Below, piece by piece: positions 9,871 through 18,854 of a DNA stretch of 64,000 nucleotides (its first letter is position 1; each line of letters begins with the position of its first letter). The notes under the pieces were generated by a model. That model ran no database searches. It was not told where the DNA came from and saw nothing but the letters and a program-made list of their open reading frames with translations. The position numbers and the translations under genes are program-made. The stretch is from Anastatus disparis (lineage: Eukaryota > Arthropoda > Insecta > Hymenoptera > Eupelmidae): positions 310,001 to 374,000 of the forward strand of contig JAFFSR010000018.1 of the NCBI GenBank assembly GCA_017163975.1, in the 5' to 3' direction.

Positions 9871-10344
9871 TCATTAAAATTATTAAAAACAGATTCAGTT
9901 GAAGAAGAAGAGGAGATCTAGTTAAAGAAGAATAAGAAATTCATCTTCGTGGAGGATATTCATCAAGATTAATTTAGAAAATTAAAAAAAAAATCAGTAA
10001 GATATTTTCTTCTTTTTTCTCTCTCACATTTTTTTTAATAAGTTATACAAAAAGCATAGAAAAAAACGTGAGAGTTCTTTTCTCTCTCTCTTAGATACAT
10101 TTTTTTTCGAACGCAAAATGTTATCCGAGAGATTTTTCTTTCTTCTTTTGCCCTCTTACTTAAAAGATAAAAAGGAAAAAGTAACAAAAAAATTAGAGAA
10201 TTCTTATTTTTTTCTGTTTAGCAATGCTCATGATTTTTTTTTCTTGATAGCGATTCATGATGCAAAACTTTTAATTTTTCTCTCTATCATACTCTCTCTC
10301 TCTATCTCTCTCCCTCTACCGATTGATAAAATTTTTCAACGATC

Positions 10345-10360
10345 TGTTCTTTTCAGAACA
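10345..10360 (+). other. Histone-like stem-loop in module 2 transcript
   Basis: TGTTCT-TTTC-AGAACA: a six-base-pair stem with a UUUC loop, about 630 nt downstream of the module 2 initiator, on the same strand. It parallels the stem-loops after the 188-aa gene and those at 15213-15228 and 15347-15362. Confidence 0.55.
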
Positions 10361-10502
10361 AGTAAAAACGTTTAAAAAACTAGAAAATTTACAGCAAATA
10401 TTTAAAAAAGAAAAAAAATCCTTTTCCGCATCCTTTTTCACATTTTTTTTATTTATTGTGAAATATAAATTTCTATCGCAATTGTGGTCACAACTGGGGA
10501 GA

Positions 10503-10765
10503 AGTAAGCCAACGTTTGATTGGTGCGGTGCTGCTGCGCGAAAGCACGTAAATATCAGCAGCTACGCGTTTATAGACTTAGTCTAAAGGAATCGCGGCGG
10601 ACGATCAGTTGCAAAATTCTTTGCGGCAAGCATTGATGTAGGCCTTACTTATTCAATGCAGTCGATCAATCATCGTCGGTGGTTGCAGTTCAGTTTCATT
10701 GCTTCATTCAACGATGTGACATCTAATTTCAGTCATAGTTTCCGTGCAATAGAAACTGAACGGTC
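10503..10765 (+). promoter_or_regulatory. Promoter-like repeat module 3 with 5' hairpin
   Basis: Direct repeat of module 2: GATTGG at 10518-10523, the TTTATAG/dyad near 10570, TCAGT at 10605-10609 and the hairpin at 10737-10757. In this copy one stem base differs (AGAAACT). Conservation covers promoter and leader alike, which argues for duplication of a whole transcription unit. Confidence 0.6.
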
Positions 10766-10818
10766 AATTAAAATTAAAGTCACACGTGAAACTTTTACAA
10801 ATTTTTTCGTTCTTTTAG

Positions 10819-10999
10819 TCTTGCATATACGATTTTTGAACGCGCTCATAATGCAAGACATTTCTTTCTTCTTGCATATACAATTTTCGAACGCGATCGT
10901 AATGCAAGAAATTTTTCTTTTCATTTATTACTCTCATGTGTATTATAAAATTTATTTGTAGTCTTATTCAGGACCGTAGGAACAAATACACATGAGAGT
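10819..10999 (+). other. Three successive RNA-type hairpins
   Basis: Two tandem copies of TCTTGCAT ... ATGCAAGA closing a loop with CGATTTTTGAACGC or CAATTTTCGAACGC (10819-10858, 10870-10909). Then comes a longer hairpin whose outer stem ACTCTCATGTGTAT pairs with 10986-10999. A third copy of the first type occurs at 15137-15175. Confidence 0.6.
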
Positions 11000-11074
11000 T
11001 TTCTTCTTTTTCTCGCTCTTTCTTTCTTTCATACGCTTTGTTTGCGTGAACGCAAAAGTCGTTCGGAGCCGCTT

Positions 11075-11177
11075 CGCGAAAGTCTTTAAATATAGGTGTC
11101 GTTGGGCTTACGGGTTCAGTATTTGGAAGAGCAGCGGATGATTAGTTTCACGGAGTAGTTTTCGAGCAATGGAAACT
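11075..11177 (+). promoter_or_regulatory. Promoter-like module 4 (diverged)
   Basis: TATA within TTTAAATATAGG (11091) and TTCAGTA (initiator at 11116-11120), 27 nt apart, then AGTTTTCGAGCAATGGAAACT at 11157-11177, the same hairpin as modules 2 and 3 with base changes. The flanks have diverged, so only the functional-looking parts remain alike. Confidence 0.5.
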
Positions 11178-11274
11178 AATATTCGCTTTAGAGTTTATTA
11201 GACAATCAGACGTGCGTCTCTGGTTGCAAAATATTTTAATATTTTTATATGTTGTGTGGTGTTGGGCTTTGCCG

Positions 11275-11275
11275 T

Positions 11276-11310
<35 letters not shown>
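11275..11310. repeat. (TG)n microsatellite
   Basis: About 17 TG dinucleotides with one interruption. Confidence 0.95.
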
Positions 11311-11311
<1 letters not shown>

Positions 11312-12974
11312 TTCTTTTCTATTAATTCTTTTTTATCATCTGTCTCTTTCTCTCTTAATATTAATATCCCACGTAGCACGAAAGATTCGGGAAGCTTCCA
11401 TCGAAAGATTCGAGAAAGATTCTAATGTAAGCTTCTAGCAAACTTCCCGGAAGCTAAATGAAAGTTTCGAGAAGCTTCCATTGGAATCTTTCATGTAAGC
11501 TTTACAGAAGGTTCAGGGAAGCTTACATGTAATATTCCAGAAGAGCTAAATGTAACGTAACAAAATAGCTTCCAGTAAGCTTCCGGAAAGATTACATGTA
11601 ACATTACAGAAACGTTATTCGGAAGATTACATTATGTCTTGCAGAAAGCTTCCAGTAATATTTTGTGGAAGATTCCATTCAAACTTCCTGCAGCCTTCCA
11701 CGGCATGTTACAAGAAAAACATTTCAATGTTTACAGAAGGTTACCAGTAACTTGTCAGGAAGATTCCCTGTAAGCTTTCCGAAAGCGAAATAAAAGTTTC
11801 GGGAAGCTTCCATTAGAATCTTTCATATAAGCTTTGCAGCAAGTTCAGGAAAGCAAACATGTAATATTCCATGAGGGCTGAATGTAACATTACAAAATAG
11901 CTTCCAGTAAGCTTCCGAAAAGATTACATGTAACATTACAGAAACGTTTTTCGGAAGATTACATTATGTCTTGCAGGAAGCTTCCGGTAATATTTTGTGG
12001 AAAATTCCATTCAAACTTCCTGCAGCATTCCACGGCATGTTACAAGAAAAATATTTCGATGTTTACAGAAGGTTACCAGTAACTTGTCAGGAAGATTACC
12101 TGTAAGCTTCCCGAAAGCTAAATGAAAGTTTCGGGAAGCTTCCATTGGAATCTTTCATGTAAGCTTTACGGAAGGTTCAGAGAAGCTAACACGTAATATT
12201 CCATGAGGGCTAAGTGAAACATTACAAAATAGCCTCTAGTAAGCTTTCTGAATGATTACATGCAATATTACAGAAACGTTATTCGGAAGATTACATTATA
12301 TCTTGCAGGAAGCTCCCAGTAATATTTTGTGGAAGATTCCATTCAAACTTCCTGCAGCCTTCCGTGGAATTTTATAGGAAAAATATTTTATTGTTTACGA
12401 AAGGTTACCAGTGAGTTATCAGAAAGATTTCCTGTAAGCTTTTCGGAAGCTATATAAAAGTTTCAGGAAGATTTCATTGGAATCTTTTATGTGAGCCTTA
12501 CGAAAGGTTCAGGGAAGCTTACATGTAATATTCGATAAGGGCCAAATGGAATATTACAAGATAGCTTCCAGTAAGCTTCCGAAAAGTTATATCTGAATGT
12601 TATTTGGAAGATTACTTTACATTTTGCAGGAAGCTTGCAGTAACATTTTATGGAAAATTCTATTCAAACTTTTTGCAGCCTTTCACAGAATATTACAGGA
12701 AGGATATATTAATGTAATATTCAGTTGAATTTTTAAATAAATCTATTCCTTTGTTTATAGGAATTTTGTATTCCTGGTACAAAATCGAATAATTTTTATA
12801 TATATCATTGGACTTTAACATTTTAAATAACTGATGAATGAATTTAATTAAAAAATTCATAGAATAATCTTCATGGTACATACTATAAGCTAATGCATTT
12901 TTTTTCTAAAATTTTACAATAAAATGAATATTTAGGCAATATTTATAAGTACAGGTGTAGTGTCTGCCTTACAT

Positions 12975-13710
12975 TAATTTAATTTTATAGATTAAAAATA
13001 TTGTCTTTTTTCTATTAAATTAATGTTTCATATTTTTTTTAATTTACAAAATTTATGGTAGATTATTCAAATATAAAGTAAAACATATTACACTTTGAAT
13101 GATTAAAAATTTTTTATAATTGTGTATAACTTTCGATAAAGAATTTTTATTATTATTGATTTTAATTAATAAAAAAGTACACAAACAAATGTTTTTTTTA
13201 AAGAGAAAGTCGTTAATTAAATAGAATTTTATAAATTAAATAAATTAATTACAAAGTCTAAATATCTTTACAATGTTTTAAATACATGACTTTTATCAAA
13301 TAAAAGATTTTTCCTCAAAAAGCATATTTTGTGTTCTTTTACTAACTAAAAATTAATAGTAATAAAAAATTTTTACCCAAAGTTACATAATTATAAAAAT
13401 TAATTCATTCAATTTGTAATCTGCTTTTTCCGTGTTTATATAATAATCTCCCATTAATTTTATAAATTAAAAATATAGTCTTTTTTGTTAAATTAATGTA
13501 TAAAGATATTTTTTTTAATATTAAACATTAATATCGGATTATTATATAAATACGAATAAAATAGATTACAAATTAAATAATTAAAAGTTTCTATAATTGT
13601 ATAACTTTGGATAAAAAATTTCTTTTAATAATAATTTAAGTTAGTAAATAAGCACACAAAACAGTTTGTTGCTTTTTTAAAGAAAAGTCTTTAATTGAAT
13701 AAAGTTCTAA
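12975..13710. repeat. Two diverged direct repeats in the transposon core
   Basis: About 290 bp at 12975-13260 recurs at 13450-13710, both containing ATTAATTTTATA.ATTAAAAATAT and TATAACTTT.GATAAA. No coding potential. Confidence 0.55.
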
Positions 13711-13899
13711 GAAAGAGTATTGTAGTATTTATTCAAGTTTTTTTAGATAAATTTATTTTAAAATCTATATAAAATGAATTTTTTGACTTTAGATAGCATG
13801 AAAATGTTTGTGTGTGAATAATACGTAGGTACATGTACATATACATTTATCTGTATACATAAAAAATATTTAAATTTAAAAAAATAGTGAAATATATAC

Positions 13900-14000
13900 A
13901 TGTGCAACATAATTTATAGAAAAAAAAAATTATGTTTAGTCGGGAATTGAACTACCGACAGATATCATACAAGTCCGTCATCTTAGATTCGCAGTTACGC
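13900..14000 (-). other. tRNA-like (B-box) sequence, possible SINE head
   Basis: On the minus strand GGTAGTTCAATTCCCGAC resembles a tRNA T-arm/B box, and TAGGCGTAACTGCG about 45 nt upstream vaguely resembles an A box. The acceptor stem does not close cleanly, so this is not a functional tRNA; a tRNA-derived SINE fragment is the best reading. Confidence 0.35.
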
Positions 14001-15136
14001 CTACAGGGGGATACGCGTTAAATGAGCGTTTTGTCCCTAAGTGGTGAGATGATACCACACTTACTATATAAATTGAACGTTGGCGGTTTTGAGTATGTAC
14101 CCACAGCGCCTGCCCTAAAAATGTAAATGCGACTTTATGATTATACGTAAATCCTAATATATGTGAATATGTATTGAAGTATAAATATGATAAAATAGTA
14201 TATAAAATAGTATGTTGTAAGTAAATATGTGTTTTGCATAGCAAATATTTATAAAATATAAAATGAAAAATAGAATGTTTAACAGAATCGTAACACAATA
14301 CCTTTCGAACGGTAAAAAAGGATAAAATTAACCAAATCATATTTGAATTGTTAACTTCCCCAAAGCCTCCGGAAACACTGGAATCATCCTGGAAGCTTCT
14401 AGCATTTTTTTATAGAAGCTTCCATGAAGTATTTTTAGAATCTTGCGGCAATCTTCCTTGAGAGCTTCTTGTAAGATTCAAAAGGCTTTTATACTAGCTT
14501 CCATGAAAGCTTCCTGGAATCTTTCATTTAATCTTTCTGAAAGAAAAGTGCACGGGATATTTTACACTTCCAGGAAACTTTAATTGAAGCTTTCACGGAA
14601 GCTTGCATGTAAGCTTTTTGCATTATTCCGTGGAAGCTTCCATGAAGTACTTTTGGAACCATGCGGCAATCTTCCTTGAAAGCTTTTTGTAAGATTCAAA
14701 AGGCTTTTATACTAGCTTCCATGAAAGCTTACTGATTTCTTCTATGAAAGCTTCCTGGAATCTTCCATTGAATCTTTCTGGAAGAAAAGTGCGCGGGATA
14801 TTTTACACTTCCAGGAAACTTTAATTGAAGCTTTCACGGAAGCTTGCATGTAAGCTTTTTGCATTATTCCGTGGAAGCTTCCATGAAGTACTTTTGGAAC
14901 CTTGCGGCAATCTTCCTTGGAAACTTCTTGTAGGATTCAAAAAGACCTTTATGCTAGCTTCCATGGAAGCTTACTGATTTCTTCCACGTAAGCTTCCTGG
15001 AAGCTTCCATTGAATCTTTCTGAATGAAAAGTGCGTGGGACATTCGACACTTCCAGGAAGCTTACATGGAAGCTTCCGGGAAGTTTCTGAACCTTTTATA
15101 GAAGCTTTCTGGAAGCTTCGGTGCTATGTGGGATAG

Positions 15137-15362
15137 TCTCGCATGCGATTTTCGAACGCTGTTCGCAATGCAAGACGCTTTTTCTCTTTTCAAGTATAAT
15201 GATATTTAATAATGTCCTTTTTAGGACATATTTAAAACGTGCGAACAAACTATAATTCTATTATTTTCCTTATCTATCTCTTTCTCTCTCTCTCTTTGAT
15301 ACTCAATATGTGTGTATGTGCGTATATATATATATTTTTATCAATCTGTTCTTTTTAGAACA
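15137..15362 (+). other. Hairpin cluster, continuation of the module region
   Basis: Contains the TCTCGCAT ... ATGCAAGA hairpin (15137-15175), then TGTCCT-TTTT-AGGACA (15213-15228) and TGTTCT-TTTT-AGAACA (15347-15362). The last two have six-base-pair stems and four-pyrimidine loops, like the stem-loop at 10345. CT-rich tracts separate them, as in the 10.0-10.3 kb region. Confidence 0.6.
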
Positions 15363-15364
15363 AA

Positions 15365-15747
15365 TTTTTTTATTCAAAAATCAGTCCCTTTAAGGATTTA
15401 TTTTCTAACGTTACAAATTATTTCAACAAGGTAAAACTATTTGTAAGAAAAAAAGAAAAAAATCCTAAACCCTGTCCTTGTTCTGTGTTTGTGTGTGTGT
15501 TAATTTTATTAATCATATATATATATTTAATTTTTAAAAAAATCATAACCTCTATTTTAAATTTTGATTCAATTTAAATTTTTTATTTATAAAGTCAAAA
15601 AAGATCTATTTCATACATTTTTTTCAATATAGAGGTTAGGATTTAAAAAGGTAATAAGGTAGGTCATGTACTAACTAGTTTTTCTTAACCTGAAAGAGAG
15701 ACAAAGACATGAAATTTCACTTGTAACTGTAATGCTTAATGTCAGAA
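15365..15747. other. No gene seen
   Basis: AT-rich, with a short TG/TA run near 15488-15525. Nothing supportable. Confidence 0.4.
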
Positions 15748-16118
15748 ATGTATATTTTCAAAATTGCACATGCGGTCATATGTGTTATTAGTCATTTGTT
15801 ATTTCTTTTAATCTTATTAAGATAAAGACTTGAAAATTAATATACAAATTTGTTATTATGAATACATGAAAAGGAAAGTACTTTTTTGATGTTTCATAGT
15901 TTTTAACTTTGAGCGACTGACTGATACTTTATAATTAAGACAGGTAGAGACTTGAAAATTAATATACAAGTTTGAAAGTACCTTTATTTTCATTTATTCA
16001 TAATAACAAACTTGTATATTAATTTTCAAGTCTTTATCTTAATTAGAATGAGAGAACTAGCATATGGCTAATAGTCAAAATTAACGCATGTGCAATTTTT
16101 GAAAATACACATTTTCAA
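15748..16118. repeat. Foldback element
   Basis: The two halves pair: ATACAAATTTGTTATTATGAA on the left is mirrored by TTCATAATAACAAACTTGTAT on the right, and the outer parts with GCACATGCG also match. A part copy (AAGACTTGAAAATTAATATAG) is at 16290-16320. Confidence 0.7.
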
Positions 16119-16129
16119 ATCTAAAGCTA

Positions 16130-16780
16130 ATTCATAATTGTTCTATTCAATATGATTAAGTATAAAACTATTCAATACTATCAAATTTAACTATTTAATA
16201 TGTAAGAAAACATCTAGTAAAATAATTACATCTTGACATTAAAGTATATCATTTATATCAAAATTTTTATTATATTTCTCAATCTAGTAAAGATTAAGAC
16301 TTGAAAATTAATATAGAAGTTTGCTATGATTAATAAATGAATAGGAATATGGTTCTGAGATTGTCATTTATTTCTATTTCAAAATCTTGTGCTCTAACAT
16401 TAATTTATAAAATTTATTAACTTCATGTATAAGATTATCTTTGTAGTCAAAAAGAGAAAGTATGTAACTTTTGTTGTTGTTTTGTCTGATAAATAATAGA
16501 AGAAGTTTTTATCATTTTTGTTTTATTTTTCAGTCTTCATGCACTCATTAATATTTGTATATGGAAGCTATTAACGCATTGTCAGTAACTTCCCTGATCT
16601 CTCTAAATTTAAAAGAGCTTAAAATTGCTTTAAAAAGAGCTTTAGAATTTCGTTTGTAAGAAAGAAAAGATAGTTGTGATACATTTTTTCTTCAAAATTT
16701 CTTTCTTATAGTAACATCTATTTGAGCTCATTTTCAGTCTAAGTTTGAAAATTTGATTTTTTTACTAAAAATTCATTTAC
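16130..16780. other. No gene seen
   Basis: AT-rich, apart from the small foldback fragment near 16290. No coding or RNA feature. Confidence 0.4.
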
Positions 16781-16782
16781 GA

Positions 16783-16821
16783 GTGATAATAATAATAATA
16801 ATGATAATAATAATAATAATG

Positions 16822-16850
<29 letters not shown>
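16783..16850. repeat. (ATA/ATG)n trinucleotide repeat
   Basis: About 22 units, mostly ATA with a few ATG, on the plus strand. Confidence 0.95.
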
Positions 16851-16852
<2 letters not shown>

Positions 16853-16911
16853 TGAAATCTTTAAACAATAATGAAATAATTTAATCTTTTAATAAAAATT
16901 ATTAGTCTTAA

Positions 16912-17292
16912 GAGGAGGTCGAGTATATCTGTCCTTTTCTAATCAAAGAATTGATTTTTTTACAAAAATTAATAATTGTAGCAAAAAATAAGAAGAAAGC
17001 CCCATCTCGTATAATAAAAAGCTAGATTTTCTTTTATGAGGAAAAATTATTTTTATCGCTTTGTTTTTAAGAAAACCTTGAAAAACTGAATTGTCCATCC
17101 TAACCTATATTTTTTAAGTTTTTCAAGGTTTTCTTCGAAACGAATCGATAAAAATCATTTTTCCTTATCAAAGAAAATATAGCTTTTTATGATACAAGAT
17201 GGGGCTACCTCCTTATTTTTTGTTACAATTATTAGTTATTGCAAAAAAATAAATTCTTTGATTAGAAAAGGACAGAGATATACGACCTGCTC
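16912..17292. mobile_element. TTAA-flanked GAGGAGGTCG foldback MITE, copy 1
   Basis: A 381-bp hairpin flanked by TTAA (16908-16911, 17293-17296). Ends GAGGAGGTCGAGTATAT and GACCTGCTC. Arms contain TCCTTTTCTAATCAAAGAATT and ACCTTGAAAAACT. Sister copies: 17841-18221, 49239-49618; a more distant one at 35305-35704; a fragment near 43600-43643. Confidence 0.85.
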
Positions 17293-17502
17293 TTAATAAT
17301 TTGAAAATGTATTGATTCTAGAATAAGATGAATGAATTAAAATTTGGATAAATAATATGAAATTGATGCATATACAATTTAATAGATAGAACAATATCTT
17401 ATATATAGATATAAAGTATAATAAAAAGTAAAAAAAACTTTTTTTTTAAATTATTTATTAAAAATAATTTTTAAACACAATAGAAAAAATATCTTATTTT
17501 CT

Positions 17503-17560
17503 AAGGGGAATGATGAGAGCCCCAACCAACGCTCTCATCTGTGAGATACAACCAACCACC
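17503..17560 (-). promoter_or_regulatory. Conserved promoter-like motif of the viral block, copy 1
   Basis: On the minus strand: GTATCTCACAGATGAGAGCG, then GGTTGGGGCTCTCATCA. The same order occurs at 29219-29268 and 30037-30091 on the plus strand, the last followed by a TATA box. Here no TATA or gene follows, so the downstream gene is probably lost. Confidence 0.55.
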
Positions 17561-17836
17561 TAAGTGGCTCTTTACCTCCCCAGGGTGAGGGGTTTTTTGT
17601 TTTATTATTATTAAAAGTTTCAATTGTACATTAAATTCAGTGGTGATGTTCTATCATCCTGGTCTAAAAGCCACTTCTTCATAGCGTGTGCGTTACGCGA
17701 GGCACACATTGTATGCAAACTTGCATAGTGATATAAGCAAGAAGTTAGATCCCCCGAAGGGAGTTTTTTGAGAGATGGACATCCCAAATCTTCGATGTTA
17801 TGGACTCACCTGTTATAATTATTATAAAAATTAATG
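17561..17836. other. Probable left-end sequence of the viral block
   Basis: No gene. GC-richer than the flanks, with small inverted repeats (ACTCCCTTCGGGGGA, and GCGTAACGC within a region of alternating GTG/CAC). Its position suggests it belongs to the integrated element, but no terminal repeat could be defined. Confidence 0.35.
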
Positions 17837-17840
17837 TTAA

Positions 17841-18221
17841 GAGGAGGTCGAGTATATCTGTCCTTCTCTAATCAAAAAATTGATTTTTTCACAAAAATTA
17901 ATAACTGTAGCAAAAAATAAGAAGAAAGCCCCATCTCGTATAATAAAAAGGAAGATTTTCTTTTATGAGGAAAAATTATTTTTATCGCTTCGTTTTTAAG
18001 AAAACCTTGAAAAACTGAATCGTCCATCCTAACCTCTATTTTTTAAGTTTTTCAAGGTTTTCTTCAAAACGAATCGATAAAAATAATTTTTCCTCATCAA
18101 AGAAAATCTTTCTTTTTATCATACGAGATGGGGCTATCTTCTTATTTTTTGCTACAATTATTAGTTTTTGCAAAAAAATTAATTCTTTGATTAGAAAAGG
18201 ATAGAGATATACGACCTGCTC
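17841..18221. mobile_element. GAGGAGGTCG foldback MITE, copy 2
   Basis: TTAA at 17837-17840 and 18222-18225. Very similar to copy 1 over its whole length, 0.9 kb away, suggesting a local or recent pair. It sits inside the viral block, so it inserted after the integration. Confidence 0.85.
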
Positions 18222-18251
18222 TTAAATTTAGATATTATGTTAAATGAATAG

Positions 18252-18578
18252 TTACCAATTGGATAGGAATCTTCTAAGCCACTTGACTTTCTCCTGTCCT
18301 TTCACATAAACCTCAGCGCCGTCGAGGATTGCCCTTAGAGTGTTGCCAAGTCCTTCATAGGAAATGGTTCCGGAACTCCAAAGTAGCCCATGATAATTTA
18401 ACTCAAGCCTTCGATTTTTACACTTATTTTTATCTAATAAGTGTTTCCACGAATACGGTGGCTTGAAATGAAACACCAATGGCACTGCGTCTTCCTCTAG
18501 GGGAACAATGGCAACCTCCTTGAAAACGAATTCGTTCAAAGATATCTTAAAACCTTGAACGTCTACGACGTATTTTAT
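18252..18578 (-). pseudogene. VDxQGF-family protein, copy 1 (exonuclease-like, uncertain)
   Basis: Same family as 28155-28682 and 28703-29173. It shows VVDVQGF, then KEVAIVPL, PPYSW, a Y-HG-x-W-x-SG motif and V-KG near the end. The VDxQ/GF start and conserved W/G positions recall a DEDDh/RNase H-like nuclease fold, but with Gln where an exonuclease would have Glu; this is inference. The codon aligned with the others' start reads ATA (18576-18578). It also stops before the Cys/His tail of copies 2 and 3. It is transcribed away from the polymerase gene, from a TATA at 18655-18662. Confidence 0.6.
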
Positions 18579-18654
18579 TTTCTTTGTTGCCTTGTTGAAC
18601 TCCTTAAAGATTGAAGATGAAGTAGAAACTAAATTCGACAGGTGAGCTCGCTTC

Positions 18655-18662
18655 CTTTTATA
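18655..18662 (-). promoter_or_regulatory. TATA box for the VDxQGF copy 1 gene
   Basis: TATAAAAG on the minus strand, about 80 nt upstream of the lost start. It shares a roughly 190-bp divergent intergenic region with the polymerase promoter. Confidence 0.6.
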
Positions 18663-18775
18663 CACGAAAAATCAGCTCGCATTGTTTAGGATAAAGGTGG
18701 GGGTAAAATCCTGTAGCGTTTCCTCCTCTCCCTTATCCTCGAGTTTTTCCCCACCATTTTACTCGATTTTTCTCC

Positions 18776-18810
18776 TATATAAGAAAGCGTTCTCGAGAGA
18801 GCAACTCAGT
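18776..18810 (+). promoter_or_regulatory. Core promoter of the viral DNA polymerase
   Basis: TATATAAG at 18776-18783 and TCAGT at 18806-18810: 32 nt from TATA to initiator A, followed by a 47-nt leader to the ATG at 18855. The same TATA and spacing recur before other genes of the block. Confidence 0.75.
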
Positions 18811-18854
18811 TCATCGGGAATCATCACCTTCGAAGACTTCTTTCCTCGAGCATC

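Larger units (their letters stand above)
11365..15135. mobile_element. 3.8-kb non-autonomous transposon with GAAGCTTCC arrays
   Basis: Ends are inverted: TATCCCACGTAGCAC on the left and its near-complement GTGCTATGTGGGATA on the right. Inside each end is a long array of degenerate palindromic units around GAAGCTTCC and GGAAGATTACAT, at 11390-12700 in three to four repeats of about 360 bp and at 14350-15125 in repeats of about 270 bp. The centre is AT-rich with no transposase. It interrupts the module cluster: hairpin types present at 10819 resume at 15137. Superfamily not identified. Confidence 0.75.

Noticed and set aside
10118..10586. 85- and 87-codon plus-strand ORFs downstream of module 2
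   Set aside because: Long pyrimidine and adenine runs give Phe/Leu/Lys-rich products; no matching frame after module 3.
14000..14340. 120-codon minus-strand ORF inside the 3.8-kb transposon
   Set aside because: Overlaps the tRNA-like sequence and AT-rich DNA; composition not protein-like.
11390..15125. Repeated short palindromes taken for a CRISPR-like array
   Set aside because: No constant repeat with unique spacers, eukaryotic context, and clear transposon ends on both sides.
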